Assembly: GCA_002842465.1 (NCBI GenBank)
Contig: PHDA01000007.1
Span: forward strand, 30,770 to 94,769
Length of the DNA stretch: 64,000 nt
Source: Bacteroidetes bacterium HGW-Bacteroidetes-7
GTDB lineage: Bacteria; Bacteroidota; Bacteroidia; Bacteroidales; UBA932
Direction of reading: 5' to 3'
Part shown: positions 44,826 to 53,996 of the stretch, one piece after another
Layout of the letters: every line of letters starts with the position of its first letter
Position numbering within the stretch: the first letter of the stretch is position 1
Position numbers and translations under genes: made by a program
Notes under the pieces: model-generated
Databases searched by the model: none
Told to the model about the DNA's origin: nothing
Seen by the model: the letters and a program-made list of their open reading frames with translations, nothing else

Positions 44826-45506
44826 ATGGAAAAAGTACTGAATTTTCTTAACAACCTAAGATTGAATAACAACAGATCTTGGTTCGAAGAGCATAAAGGT
44901 GAATATAAAGAGGCCCTTGAGATATTTAACTCGTTTACAGAAAAACTCATTACCGGAATAGGTTCGTTTGATCCCTCGGTTAAAAATCTAACAGTCAAAG
45001 ATTGCACCTATCGAATATATCGTGATGTCAGGTTTTCAACAGACAAATCGCCATACAAAACTCATATGGGGGCATTTATCTCTCCAAAAGGTAAGGGCTC
45101 AGGTTATTCCGGGTACTATTTTCATATTGAAGCCAAAGGGTCTGAATATATTGGAGGTCATATCCTAAGTACAGGAATTTACAGGCCGGCTCCGGTTGTG
45201 GTTAAAAATATTCGTGAAGAGATTATGCTCAATGGTAAAGAGTTCCAAAAAACAATTGACATAGCATATGGGTTTAAGCTTGATAGTGGGGATGCGCTAA
45301 AGAGAATCCCTGCAGGGTTCCCGGCAGACAACGAGTACTCTGAATATTTCAAACTCAAAGATTATTTTCTGATGAAATTCGTTGATGACTCTTTTATCTT
45401 GGGAGATAATCTGTTGGAGAGAACAGTTAACGAGTATAAAAAAACACTAGCTTTCAACTCTCTTCTAAACAAAGTGGTTGACTATGCATACGAAGATAAT
45501 TTGTAG
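44826..45506 (+). CDS. DUF2461 protein (TIGR02453-like)
   Basis: The 226-residue product matches DUF2461 in length and signature: 'NNRSWFEEHKGEYKEAL', 'YRIYRDVRFSTDKSPYKTHMGAF' and 'GYYFHIEAKGSEYIGGH'. No signal peptide is present, so it is cytoplasmic. The biochemical role of the family is not known. It is a single gene, convergent with guaC. Confidence 0.92.
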   Translation: MEKVLNFLNNLRLNNNRSWFEEHKGEYKEALEIFNSFTEKLITGIGSFDPSVKNLTVKDCTYRIYRDVRFSTDKSPYKTHMGAFISPKGKGSGYSGYYFHIEAKGSEYIGGHILSTGIYRPAPVVVKNIREEIMLNGKEFQKTIDIAYGFKLDSGDALKRIPAGFPADNEYSEYFKLKDYFLMKFVDDSFILGDNLLERTVNEYKKTLAFNSLLNKVVDYAYEDNL

Positions 45507-45516
45507 AAAAACGTAA

Positions 45517-46575
45517 CTACTTGGCAGACTTTTCTTCTCTTGTGTAAACCTGATTCTCCTGTTCGGCAACTCTTATAAAAGTTGTTCTTTTTGACAGCTC
45601 CTTAAGTTGTGATGCACCCACATAAGTACAAGTGCTTCTCACACCTCCTAAAATATCAAGAACAGTCTCTTCTACAGCCCCCCTGTATGGAACCTCAACG
45701 GTTTTACCTTCGCTTGCCCTATACTCAGCTACTCCTCCGGAATGTTTCTTCATTGCTGTTGCAGAGCTCATTCCGTAAAAGAGTTTCATCTTTTGGCCAC
45801 TCTTTTCAATCAATTCTCCTCCGCTTTCATCATGCCCGGCAAGCATACCGCCAAGCATCACAAAGTCGGCTCCGGCTCCAAAGGCCTTAGCCACATCTCC
45901 CGGAGTAGAGCAGCCTCCGTCACTAATTATTTGCCCGCCAAGACCGTGAGCAGCGTCGGCACATTCGATTATCGCAGAGAGCTGAGGGTATCCCACTCCG
46001 GTTTTAACCCTTGTTGTGCATACTGAACCCGGGCCAATACCAACTTTAATAATATCTGCTCCGGAAAGCAATAACTCCTCAACCATCTCTCCCGTTACAA
46101 CATTGCCGGCGATTATTACTTTATCGGAAAATCTCTTTCTGACCTGCTTGACAAAGGCTACAAAGTGCTCTGAATATCCGTTTGCAACGTCAATACAAAT
46201 GAATCTCAGTTGGGGGTTACCTGAAATAATCAAGTTGAGCTTTTCAAAGTCTGACGGGCTTGTTCCGGTACTAATGGCGATGAAATTCTCAACTCCATTT
46301 GGTGCTTCTGCAAGGAACTTGGCCCACTGTTCATTAGTGTAATGTTTATGAATGGCTGTAAACATTTTGTGCTTCATAAGCGCCAGAGCCATTTCAAAGG
46401 TTCCAACCGTGTCCATATTGGCAGCCATAACCGGAATACCGGTCCACTCGCCTTTACTGTGAAGAAGTCTGAATGTCCGTTCAAGTTTTACCTGCGACCT
46501 GCTTTTAAGGGTCGATCTTTTTGGACGAAACATTACATCTTTAAAGCCCAGTTTTATATCGTACTCTATTCTCAT
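45517..46575 (-). CDS. guaC: GMP reductase
   Basis: The 352-residue product is a TIM-barrel enzyme of the IMPDH/GMPR family that reduces GMP to IMP with NADPH in purine salvage. The N-terminus '[29 protein letters not shown]' and '[13 protein letters not shown]' match GuaC closely, the catalytic cysteine is in '[20 protein letters not shown]', and there is no CBS pair, which separates it from IMP dehydrogenase. It starts 12 bases after the HD-domain gene and ends the minus-strand run. Confidence 0.95.
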   Translation of the reverse strand: MRIEYDIKLGFKDVMFRPKRSTLKSRSQVKLERTFRLLHSKGEWTGIPVMAANMDTVGTFEMALALMKHKMFTAIHKHYTNEQWAKFLAEAPNGVENFIAISTGTSPSDFEKLNLIISGNPQLRFICIDVANGYSEHFVAFVKQVRKRFSDKVIIAGNVVTGEMVEELLLSGADIIKVGIGPGSVCTTRVKTGVGYPQLSAIIECADAAHGLGGQIISDGGCSTPGDVAKAFGAGADFVMLGGMLAGHDESGGELIEKSGQKMKLFYGMSSATAMKKHSGGVAEYRASEGKTVEVPYRGAVEETVLDILGGVRSTCTYVGASQLKELSKRTTFIRVAEQENQVYTREEKSAK

Positions 46576-46587
46576 CTTATACTGTAT

Positions 46588-47145
46588 TTAAAAACCAAGT
46601 TCATTTTCAATTGGAGCAAGTGCGGCTATTGCCAAGGTAGCAAATTCGTCAATTGGAATACCTATCTGCTCACACTCCATTATGGCATCTCTGTTTACCG
46701 AAGCGGCAAAAAGTTTCTCTTTCATCCTCTTCACAACTGATTTTGTCTTAACGCTTGATATTTTTTTGTCGGGATATACCAGAGCCACGGCAAAGATCAA
46801 CCCTGTGATAGTCTCTCCTGCAGAAAGTGCATGATGGAAGCGTTTGCTTCTTCTGATATTAGTTGCCTTCTCGTTATGCAGCAAAATTGCCTCTACTGCA
46901 TCTTCGGGCATCTCCTCTTTTCTTAGTAATTCAGCCCCCTCAGGACCGTGGCGCAAAGAGTCCCCTTGGGTGAATTCAACATCAATATCATGCATCAACC
47001 CCGCCATTCCCCACACATTTACATCCTCCCCGAACCGTTCCGCAAGACTCCTCATCACTGCCTCTGAAGCAAGACAATGGGCAATCATTTTGGGATTTTT
47101 AATGTTTTTATTGAGAAGGTCAAGATAATATTCCCTGCTTTTCAT
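46588..47145 (-). CDS. HD-domain hydrolase-like protein
   Basis: I start at the ATG at 47145 ('MKSREYYLDLLNKN'), which removes six residues of the track ORF and gives 185 residues. The HD signature is visible as 'IAHCLASEAVM', 'AGLMHDIDVE' and 'EAILLHNE', with histidines and aspartate for metal binding. The family acts on phosphate esters, often nucleotides, but substrate is unknown. The 12-base gap to guaC suggests a loose purine link. Confidence 0.85.
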   Translation of the reverse strand: MKSREYYLDLLNKNIKNPKMIAHCLASEAVMRSLAERFGEDVNVWGMAGLMHDIDVEFTQGDSLRHGPEGAELLRKEEMPEDAVEAILLHNEKATNIRRSKRFHHALSAGETITGLIFAVALVYPDKKISSVKTKSVVKRMKEKLFAASVNRDAIMECEQIGIPIDEFATLAIAALAPIENELGF

Positions 47146-47193
47146 AAAATTTAAATTTAACAAGCGAATTTAACAAAAAAGAGGGATAGAAAT

Positions 47194-47976
47194 TTATAAG
47201 CTTAGCTCATTAACCAAATCCCTGACAAATTTTGCCATTGGAACTCCGTCAATAACATCATGATCAAGAAGTATGGTCATGTTTAATACCTCTCTAACCT
47301 CAACCAAGTCGTTAACGACAAGTGGTTTTTTGGTAACTGAACCTATTCCAAAAGAGATTGGATGAATGCTTTTATGTATAAACCAGGCATTTACGTTTCC
47401 GCTCATCCCTAGTGAAGAGACTGCTACATTGCCCATTTTTTCATAGGCAAACTTCGGGTTTATAAGAATATATCTCCATACAGCTCTTCTTAAAAAGCCG
47501 GGTAACATATAATAAAACCTCTCAAAGCGATTTGATTTTTTGTTAAGCACAACCGTTTTTCTCCCCGCATCTACCTTTTTTGCATTTTCAACTTCCAGAG
47601 ATATCTCCTCTGCACTTTTTGAGTCTACGTTCTTAATCAACAGAGGTATAGGCACTTTTGTTCCTTCAATCTCTTTTTCGATAATTGTAGAGATTGTTAC
47701 CGAATTGAAGATGATTATCTCTCTTTTGTTTTTAAGAGAGGCTGCAGATGCAGGATGTTTTTGAATTGCAGTTGCTATACCTTTTAGCAGCCAACCAAAG
47801 AAGGTAATTTTAACCCCATTTGACCTAAGCTCCTTCACTCTTTTACGACTTTCGGTAATATCAACTTCGAGAATAACACTTACGTAATGCTTAAGGTTGC
47901 TTACCGCACATATATCAAATGAGGCTATTCTTGATTGCGGGAATTTGCTAACCGAGTATTTATCACCAGAGGACAT
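47194..47976 (-). CDS. Orphan E2-type acyltransferase catalytic domain
   Basis: The 260-residue product matches the catalytic domain of 2-oxo acid dehydrogenase E2 components, with the active-site motif 'LLDHDVIDGVPMAKF' (canonical DHRVVDG). It has no lipoyl or E1/E3-binding domain and no E1 or E3 neighbour, so it is not part of a normal dehydrogenase complex. It may act as a free CoA-dependent acyltransferase, as chloramphenicol acetyltransferase does with the same fold, but the substrate is unknown. The gene follows the metallo-beta-lactamase by 12 bases on the same strand. Confidence 0.8.
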   Translation of the reverse strand: MSSGDKYSVSKFPQSRIASFDICAVSNLKHYVSVILEVDITESRKRVKELRSNGVKITFFGWLLKGIATAIQKHPASAASLKNKREIIIFNSVTISTIIEKEIEGTKVPIPLLIKNVDSKSAEEISLEVENAKKVDAGRKTVVLNKKSNRFERFYYMLPGFLRRAVWRYILINPKFAYEKMGNVAVSSLGMSGNVNAWFIHKSIHPISFGIGSVTKKPLVVNDLVEVREVLNMTILLDHDVIDGVPMAKFVRDLVNELSL

Positions 47977-47988
47977 ATTGCTAAGTTA

Positions 47989-48759
47989 TTAATTTTCCTT
48001 GTTTTTTGCTGCGGTTGCAAGCTCAATTGTATGTGTCAGCAGCTCGGGTCCTCCAATCCTGCCATGACCCGGGACAACAATAAGCGCACTCTGGTATGAC
48101 TCTTTTAATTTGGAAACAGTCTCTGCCCAATCGGAGATTACCGCATCTGCAATATTACCTAAATTCTTTGAATCTAACGATTTTACAAGGCATCCTCCAA
48201 ATAAAATATTTCTTGATGGAATCCAGATAGTTATGTTGTCAGGAGTGTGTCCGCCTCCAAAATAGTCACATACAATCTTCTCTCCGTTAAAATTAAGTTC
48301 AAGTGATTTGTCGAATGTTACCGATGGCTTCGGTAACCCAAGCTCTATGCACTTAGCTGCTGTTCTTATGTTGGCAACCGATTCAACTTTCAATTCCTGC
48401 AAATGCTTCAATCCACCAAGACAATCATCGTGATAATGTCCTATTAGAAGCATTTTAACATTGGCATTTAAAGAGTCTTTAATAAAATTGACCAGAATTT
48501 CAGTTTTTGCATTGTCCATTGGAGTGTCTATTATAAGAGCCTCTCCGTTTTTAATAAATACAATCCCATTTGATGAGAATCTTCCAAAACTACCCAAGGT
48601 ATCCCAAGTAAGGTGGAGATAAACAGAATCATGAATTTTGTAAAGATGAATATCTTCATTTACAACATACCGGGTTCTCTCCTGAGCAGAAAGCGTGAAT
48701 GTAATGATCAATAAAAAAATATTCAAAAGGGATGTCTGCTTGATTTTTGATAATATCAT
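47989..48759 (-). CDS. Subclass B1 metallo-beta-lactamase
   Basis: All zinc ligands of subclass B1 are present: HxHxD as 'GHYHDDCLGGL', His196 in 'GGGHTPDN', Cys221 in 'LFGGCLVK' and His263 in 'VPGHGRIGG' (standard BBL numbers). The Lys224 and Asn233 positions are also kept ('CLVKS', 'LGNIADA'), as in Bacteroidota enzymes such as CcrA and BlaB. The ATG at 48759 (residue 12 of the track ORF) gives a proper signal peptide ('LLIITFTLSAQ') and 256 residues. Such enzymes hydrolyse penicillins, cephalosporins and carbapenems in the periplasm. Activity is inferred only. It lies in a minus-strand run with an alpha/beta hydrolase and MntP. Confidence 0.88.
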   Translation of the reverse strand: MILSKIKQTSLLNIFLLIITFTLSAQERTRYVVNEDIHLYKIHDSVYLHLTWDTLGSFGRFSSNGIVFIKNGEALIIDTPMDNAKTEILVNFIKDSLNANVKMLLIGHYHDDCLGGLKHLQELKVESVANIRTAAKCIELGLPKPSVTFDKSLELNFNGEKIVCDYFGGGHTPDNITIWIPSRNILFGGCLVKSLDSKNLGNIADAVISDWAETVSKLKESYQSALIVVPGHGRIGGPELLTHTIELATAAKNKEN

Positions 48760-48824
48760 GTGGATTGAAGGATTTTGATTGGTATTATGCAAAATTAAAA
48801 GATTATCTTGACCTGTCAGACAAT

Positions 48825-49955
48825 TTAGTCAAATTGATCTGAAAGCGTGTTTTTGCCATTTAGCACATCCTCTTTTATTATATTTATAACTTTGACCGGC
48901 TCTTCAAAGAGCGGGCTGTGAGCAGAGTTTTCGAATGTATAAAATCCCTTAACCGGGGCAATAAGTTTTTTATAATACTCTTTGCTTAAAGAGATATTTA
49001 CAGTAAGGTCATGAATCCCTGAGAAGAAATAAACAGGTACTTTCACCTCATTTACCTTTAAAGCAAAATCAGTTTCGATAGTCTCCTTATGTATGTTTGT
49101 TTTTGGTAAAAAAGTAATTTTAGATTTCCATATATTGAATTTCTCTTTGAATGTATATGCATTGCACATCCAAACGGGAACAAAAACGCCTGTAAAAATC
49201 GATCTCATATTGTGCATAGTTCCAATTCCCATCTTGTGCATATAATTATCTCTGGCGGGTGATCTGAAAAATGTCAATATCTCTTCTTTACCCCAGGTAA
49301 CAGATGAGTATTTTTGAAGAGTACTCAAGGCCCTTTTATCGCCTGATTCCTGGGCTTTCGAAACCATATATTCATAAGCAATCGTCTCTGATTCAGCTTG
49401 ATTTGTAATCTGAGCCATAGCAATATATGCATGGAAGAGATGAGGGTTTTCAGAAACTGCCTTAAGGGCAAACGGGGTACCTCCGGAATGAGCAAAAATG
49501 TAAATTTTTTCTTTACCAAATCTCTCTCTCAGATAATTTGTTACCTCTATGGCATCTGAGGCAAGTTGTGTATATGTGATGCTCTCTTTAGCAATTTCTG
49601 TATTGAAGGAGAGTCCCCCACCTCGTTGCTCCCAGTAACAAACAGTAAACACATCTTCCAGTCCGGGTTTGTATTTTTCTATCATAAAATAGTTAGAAAA
49701 AGAAGGGCCTCCATGCAGATAAAGCAAAACAGGATTCCCGGTATCCTTACTTTTTATAAACATTCCCTGTTTTACCCCACCAATCTTAATAAAGGTCTTT
49801 TCGGCCAGACTTCCTTCTATGACTTTACCACTATTATCCACAAAAGGCTGAGGTCTCCCTTGACTGTTAATAAAAACAACTGCCAAAGGAAGCAGAAATA
49901 AAAGGATTAATGCCGAAGCTAATATCATTGCCATTCGTTTAAGTTTATTTTTCAT
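48825..49955 (-). CDS. Membrane-anchored alpha/beta hydrolase, prolyl-iminopeptidase-like (S33)
   Basis: The ATG at 49955 is used, not 49997, because it follows the mntP stop (49957) by one base and begins the hydrophobic anchor 'MKNKLKRMAMILASALILL'; the product is 376 residues. The fold shows oxyanion 'LYLHGGPSFSN', nucleophile Ser in 'IFAHSGGTPFAL', Asp in 'SGIHDLTV' and His in 'NSAHSPLFEEP'. This pattern resembles S33 prolyl aminopeptidases, though the nucleophile motif AHSGG is unusual. Substrate is unknown; a peptide or ester is likely. Confidence 0.85.
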   Translation of the reverse strand: MKNKLKRMAMILASALILLFLLPLAVVFINSQGRPQPFVDNSGKVIEGSLAEKTFIKIGGVKQGMFIKSKDTGNPVLLYLHGGPSFSNYFMIEKYKPGLEDVFTVCYWEQRGGGLSFNTEIAKESITYTQLASDAIEVTNYLRERFGKEKIYIFAHSGGTPFALKAVSENPHLFHAYIAMAQITNQAESETIAYEYMVSKAQESGDKRALSTLQKYSSVTWGKEEILTFFRSPARDNYMHKMGIGTMHNMRSIFTGVFVPVWMCNAYTFKEKFNIWKSKITFLPKTNIHKETIETDFALKVNEVKVPVYFFSGIHDLTVNISLSKEYYKKLIAPVKGFYTFENSAHSPLFEEPVKVINIIKEDVLNGKNTLSDQFD

Positions 49956-49956
49956 T

Positions 49957-50514
49957 TTAAGAGAGGTGTTCAATGAGAATTTTTGCTCCAATACCAATTA
50001 AAATAAGGCCTCCGAGCACTTCAATTTTTTTACCGAGTTTTCCGGTCGCGTTTTTTCCTAATAGCATTCCTATCATTGCTGCCATGAATGTTGTAAAGCC
50101 AATAACTGCGAGAGCCAGGTAAATGTCAGTACTTATAAGTGCAAGACTGACTCCTACGACAAGAGCATCTACGCTTGTGGCCAGCCCTAAATAAATAAGT
50201 ACACTCAACATCATCGGATTAATCTTTCTCTCCTGCTCTTTTTTAAATGTATCTGCAATCATCTTGACACCCAACAAAAAGAGAAGCCCGAAAGCAATCC
50301 AGTGATCAAAATCAGACATCAAACGACCTACCTGAACTCCCCCTAACCAACCGATTAATGGCATTAATGTCTGAAAGAAGGCAAGAACAAGTGCTACTTT
50401 AACCCCTTGTAAAAATCTGATTTTATTATTGGTTAGACCTGTTGAGATAGATACTGCAAAAGTGTCAAAAGAGAGGCCTATGGCAATAAGTATAAGTTCA
50501 ATAACTTGAGACAT
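49957..50514 (-). CDS. mntP: MntP-type manganese efflux pump
   Basis: The 185-residue product has six membrane helices in two homologous halves, with the conserved acidic residues in 'IAIGLSFDTFAVSIS' and 'LATSVDALVVGVS', as in E. coli MntP. It exports manganese. The usual yybP-ykoY riboswitch is not visible: only 12 bases separate it from the upstream nitroreductase stop, so control must come from that promoter. Confidence 0.93.
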   Translation of the reverse strand: MSQVIELILIAIGLSFDTFAVSISTGLTNNKIRFLQGVKVALVLAFFQTLMPLIGWLGGVQVGRLMSDFDHWIAFGLLFLLGVKMIADTFKKEQERKINPMMLSVLIYLGLATSVDALVVGVSLALISTDIYLALAVIGFTTFMAAMIGMLLGKNATGKLGKKIEVLGGLILIGIGAKILIEHLS

Positions 50515-50526
50515 CCTTGAATGGTA

Positions 50527-51447
50527 TCAATTTATAGTTGTTACAGATGCAAATGTTCGTTTAATGCCTTTTTTGTATTTTACGGCAGGGTATCCGAATA
50601 GTACAATCAGCCCCTCTCTGCTTGTGTATTTTATGCCGTACTTTTCTCTGAATATTTTTGCTTTTTTACCATTCTGAATCAAAGGGTGTACGCTTCCAAT
50701 CATGCAAGTCCCAAGTCCCAATGTTTCTGCCGCATACATTGCAACAGTGGCAGCAATAATAGGATCTGCCGGGTCAGTATAGGGTGACCCGTAAAAATAG
50801 ATAGCCAGTGGAGCATCATAGGTAACGAGATTAATATCCTGGTCCATTTTTTTTGTAAAAATTTTGAACATTGGCCTGACAAAATCTTTGAACATTTTAT
50901 CATTTGCCTTGCCCCAAAAAGGTCTCATCAAAGCCAGAAACCATTTGGATACGAACCACTGCATGCTATTGAGAAACTTACAAAAATCGCGGGCAAACCC
51001 ATTTACTGCATCTCTACCCTCCAATACCAAAACATTCACATCTGAGGGAGGTACACCCATTGGGGAATTTGTAGCTGCATCTATTATTTTATCAATTATC
51101 TCACGACTTATCTCTTTATTGGCAAACTCCCTTATGCTTCTTCGGCGTTTAAGTAGTGCTGTGTACTGTTCATAATTTGAGGCGGAGGCCAGTTCAGGTA
51201 TTTCAAAGAGATCTGATTCACTTGTCTCTCTGCCTGAAATGGTAATAGCTCCTATTGGACAAACAGCCATGCAATGACCACAGCCCACACACCCGAAAAC
51301 AGGGTCAGATGTAGTTACAAGTTTTTTATCAACTACAGCAATGCTGAAATCTTTACAAACCTCAACACATTTACCACATACGGTACACTTCTTTTCGTTG
51401 ATGTTGATATTTGCGATCTTTGATGTTCTGGATGTTGGAATTGCCAT
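50527..51447 (-). CDS. Ferredoxin-nitroreductase fusion
   Basis: The product (306 residues) joins two 4Fe-4S motifs ('CTVCGKCVEVCKDF', 'CVGCGHCMAVCP') to a flavin nitroreductase domain ('RRRSIREFANKEISREIIDKI', 'MYAAETLGLGTCMIGSV'). The family reduces nitro compounds or quinones using electrons delivered by the ferredoxin clusters. I start at ATG 51447: the track start at 51492 is a TTG that lies inside the -7 promoter box TACATTTG, so it cannot be translated from that promoter. It heads a run leading into mntP, the hydrolase, beta-lactamase and E2-type genes. Confidence 0.88.
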   Translation of the reverse strand: MAIPTSRTSKIANININEKKCTVCGKCVEVCKDFSIAVVDKKLVTTSDPVFGCVGCGHCMAVCPIGAITISGRETSESDLFEIPELASASNYEQYTALLKRRRSIREFANKEISREIIDKIIDAATNSPMGVPPSDVNVLVLEGRDAVNGFARDFCKFLNSMQWFVSKWFLALMRPFWGKANDKMFKDFVRPMFKIFTKKMDQDINLVTYDAPLAIYFYGSPYTDPADPIIAATVAMYAAETLGLGTCMIGSVHPLIQNGKKAKIFREKYGIKYTSREGLIVLFGYPAVKYKKGIKRTFASVTTIN

Positions 51448-51489
51448 ATGCTTGAATTGTAGTGGAGTTAATTCAATGTGAAATTCGCG

Positions 51490-51497
51490 CAAATGTA
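51490..51497 (-). promoter_or_regulatory. -7 box of the nitroreductase run (minus strand)
   Basis: TACATTTG on the minus strand fits TAnnTTTG and lies 43 bases upstream of ATG 51447. It rules out the longer ORF-track start. It is divergent from the -7 box at 51540. Confidence 0.6.
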
Positions 51498-51539
51498 GTA
51501 ATATTTAGTTTTGATTTTAAAAAAAGAAAATCATTTTTA

Positions 51540-51547
51540 TATCTTTG
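51540..51547 (+). promoter_or_regulatory. -7 box of the methyltransferase leader
   Basis: TATCTTTG is a full TAnnTTTG match. It puts the transcript start near 51554 and a leader of about 170 bases before the ATG at 51726. Confidence 0.6.
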
Positions 51548-51553
51548 CATCGT

Positions 51554-51725
51554 CTAAAAACTTTGGATGTTAAAATTTAATTCGGATTTGGTGAGGTAAA
51601 TAACCTTTTGGCTTTCTGCTAAAGGTTATCCATTTTTTCTCGGGCATTTTCATGCCTGATTATTTTTTCTTACAAATATTTCAAAACAAATGAACCCATA
51701 GATATTGGGTTAAAAATTTAACATC
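51554..51725 (+). promoter_or_regulatory. Structured leader with terminator-like hairpin (candidate riboregulator)
   Basis: The leader holds a 9-bp hairpin (ATAACCTTT / AAAGGTTAT, 51600-51629), then 11 bases later a 7-bp hairpin (CGGGCAT / ATGCCTG, 51641-51658) running into ATTATTTTTTCT, which has the form of an intrinsic terminator inside the leader. A third, weaker stem (AACCCA / TGGGTT, 51693-51711) sits close to the start codon. The arrangement is that of an attenuator or riboswitch. I do not recognise any known riboswitch consensus in it, so its ligand, if any, is open. Confidence 0.5.
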
Positions 51726-52499
51726 ATGAGTAATCAAAATATTAATGTTCACGACTTTCAATTCAAACTAATTTGTGAATACTTTTCTGCCGCTGAAAGG
51801 CAAGGGCCAGGAAGCCCTGAGACTACAATCAAGGCTGCCGGTTTTATTGACAACCTTAACTCCGGATCAAAAATAGCTGACCTGGGTTGCGGTACAGGCG
51901 GACAGACAATGACTCTTGCCCAACATGTTCCCGGAGAGATTACGGGCATAGATCTGTTTCCTGATTTTATCGACCTCTTTAACAAAAATGCTGTAAACTG
52001 GGGACTTGACAAAAGGGTGAAAGGTATAACAGGATCAATGGATGATCTCCCCTTTAAAGATGAAGAGCTGGATCTGATATGGTCCGAAGGAGCTATTTAT
52101 AACATTGGGTTTGAGAGGGGGTTGAATGAATGGCGCAGATATCTCAAAAAAGGGGGTTACATTGCTGTAAGCGAGGCATCTTGGTTTACTACTGAAAGGC
52201 CTGCAGAGATTGAAACCTTCTGGTTAGATGCATACAATCAGATTGATACTATCCCAAATAAGGTTTTACAGATGCAAGCAGCCGGTTATGTGCCTGTTGC
52301 AACATTTGTAATTCCAGAAAATTGTTGGACAGACCATTTTTACACTCCCCAGATTGAGGCGCAAAAGAATTTTCTCGCTAAATATTCAGGGAATAAGACA
52401 GCTGAAGATCTTATAAGCTACCTCAAACTGGAGGCAGAACTCTATGGCAAATACAAAGAGTACTACGGCTATGTCTTCTATATCGGAAAAAGAATCTGA
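51726..52499 (+). CDS. Class I SAM-dependent methyltransferase
   Basis: The 257-residue product has the class I SAM-binding motif '[17 protein letters not shown]' with the acidic second motif '[11 protein letters not shown]' and motif '[15 protein letters not shown]'. No substrate-defining domain is visible; small-molecule methylation (UbiE/Coq5 type) is likely. It has a long, structured leader. Its last 22 bases overlap the 3' end of the convergent gene. Confidence 0.9.
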   Translation: MSNQNINVHDFQFKLICEYFSAAERQGPGSPETTIKAAGFIDNLNSGSKIADLGCGTGGQTMTLAQHVPGEITGIDLFPDFIDLFNKNAVNWGLDKRVKGITGSMDDLPFKDEELDLIWSEGAIYNIGFERGLNEWRRYLKKGGYIAVSEASWFTTERPAEIETFWLDAYNQIDTIPNKVLQMQAAGYVPVATFVIPENCWTDHFYTPQIEAQKNFLAKYSGNKTAEDLISYLKLEAELYGKYKEYYGYVFYIGKRI

Positions 52500-53305
52500 G
52501 TAGTGTCATTCTCCTTAAGGACAGTTCCATGGTAGGTGAATTTTCCATCTTTACCGGAATTGTTTAACAGGTGCTGAAACAAGTTGTCCGGGGTAAATAT
52601 TATACGACTCACCGTTGTTGTACGATCCTTAATATCTATCCCGACAGCTTTTAAAGTATGATATAATAACTCCGAGCAGAATATAGTCTCATCATCTTCT
52701 GTAATCCAGTCATAGTCATACTCCCTGCCTAAATACTCAAGCCCCTTCTCGATTAAGAGAGCTCTCTGCTCTTTTGCGTCATTAAAAGAAAAGGATGCAA
52801 AGTGAGTCAGATAAGAGACATCTGTCATGTTTGAAAGCTCTTTTAAAGGCCTGACGCTAACTCCGTCAGAGTAACTGTCCAGCACATAAATATCTGAGTC
52901 ATTCATAAGAGAGTCCAATTTACTGAGCAAACTTTCTGATTTGAAGGTAGCATACAGTTGCCTTTTTGTTCCTAAGTAGATTCCTGCATGCATCCACATA
53001 CTAGGAATAAATCCCGATATAAAATAGTTTCTTGTGCGGGTTAGAATTATACTTCCGGGAGTTAATTGGGTTAAGTGCTGTTTAAGATCTTCAAATGAAA
53101 TGTCTATCCCCGTATCTGCCTTTTGTATATCAATTATTGGAATATCTTCCATTTTTATCCTTCCCACCCACTTAATAATTGGCCGTTGTGCAAACATTCT
53201 AATGCTGTCAACTACTCTGACTCGACTCGGAAATAGTAACGAGAATACTATGCTGGCAACAAATGCTGCAAATGCAATCCATATTATTCTCTTGAATATT
53301 CTCAT
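52478..53305 (-). CDS. YiiX-type NlpC/P60 cysteine hydrolase
   Basis: The 275-residue product has an N-terminal membrane helix (about 7-26) and a permuted NlpC/P60-like domain: '[15 protein letters not shown]', the histidine in '[10 protein letters not shown]' and the catalytic cysteine in '[13 protein letters not shown]'. Members of this permuted branch act on lipids or small amides as well as wall peptides, so substrate is open. It sits convergent to the methyltransferase with overlapping 3' ends. Confidence 0.82.
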   Translation of the reverse strand: MRIFKRIIWIAFAAFVASIVFSLLFPSRVRVVDSIRMFAQRPIIKWVGRIKMEDIPIIDIQKADTGIDISFEDLKQHLTQLTPGSIILTRTRNYFISGFIPSMWMHAGIYLGTKRQLYATFKSESLLSKLDSLMNDSDIYVLDSYSDGVSVRPLKELSNMTDVSYLTHFASFSFNDAKEQRALLIEKGLEYLGREYDYDWITEDDETIFCSELLYHTLKAVGIDIKDRTTTVSRIIFTPDNLFQHLLNNSGKDGKFTYHGTVLKENDTTQILFPI

Positions 53306-53370
53306 TTTGGCAATACCATCTTTTACAAATTTAAGTCCCTTTTTACAAAAATCATTGGTTTTTAAAATAA

Positions 53371-53401
53371 AAAAGCTGCGTTAAAATTCAACGCAGCTTT
53401 T
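53371..53401 (-). terminator. Terminator after the OsmC gene
   Basis: AAAAGCTGCGTT and AACGCAGCTTTT are perfect 12-bp arms around a 7-base loop, about 25 bases past the OsmC stop on the minus strand. The A run on the left gives the T tract on that strand. Confidence 0.85.
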
Positions 53402-53426
53402 ATTTGCTTAACTTAAAGTAAGTTTA

Positions 53427-53864
53427 CTACTTCTTCACCTCAATCTTAACAGGAGTTGTGTTTTGCAGATTGTCGCTAACAGGACATCTGTTTTCAATTG
53501 CCTCAGCCCATTTTTCAAGCGTATCTGCATCAGCGTCGCAGTCAGGCTTAATACGAACAACAATTTGCTTATAGCCTGCGCGTTCGTCATAGCTCATACC
53601 AAATAGACGAGCAGGGTTGATATCTCCGCTAAGATCAATTTGAACACCTCTTAATTCGAAATTCATCTCCTTAGCTACAATGTGCGCCATAACATTTAGG
53701 CAACCTGCAAATGCTGCAAGTACATACTCCACAGGATTAGGACCTGTGTCAGTTCCGCCAAGATCTGCCGGTTCGTCAACCACTATTTCAAACTGTCTTG
53801 CCTTAACAATTGTCTTAGCCGGGTTTTCGCTATGTGCTTTAACTCTGAATTTTATATCTGCCAT
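53427..53864 (-). CDS. OsmC-family protein
   Basis: I start at ATG 53864 ('MADIKFRVKAHSENP'), giving 145 residues; the track start at 53900 adds a hydrophobic stretch that is not typical of this cytoplasmic family. The OsmC fold is clear, with the cysteine pair positions at 'AAFAGCLNVMAHIVA' and 'AIENRCPVSDNL'. OsmC proteins reduce organic peroxides using these cysteines. It is a single gene. Confidence 0.88.
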   Translation of the reverse strand: MADIKFRVKAHSENPAKTIVKARQFEIVVDEPADLGGTDTGPNPVEYVLAAFAGCLNVMAHIVAKEMNFELRGVQIDLSGDINPARLFGMSYDERAGYKQIVVRIKPDCDADADTLEKWAEAIENRCPVSDNLQNTTPVKIEVKK

Positions 53865-53996
53865 AATGATTTGAATAAAAAATGTTATAATTTTTAACAA
53901 AAGTATGGCAGATTATTTGATGAATGAAATAAAATGTAAGGTAGTTTTTAATTAAAAAAGATGTAAAATTGCATTTTTTGGATTATAGGAGTCATT

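Noticed and set aside
46342-46740. 132-residue plus-strand ORF over guaC and the HD gene
   Set aside because: It is a shadow of two well-supported minus-strand genes with no motif or start context.
47989-48759. Glyoxalase II or other non-lactamase MBL-fold hydrolase
   Set aside because: Cys221 and the Lys224/Asn233 positions are specific to subclass B1 and are all present.
51448-51492. Longer nitroreductase start (TTG at 51492)
   Set aside because: The codon is inside the -7 promoter box TACATTTG of its own gene, so it cannot be in the transcript.
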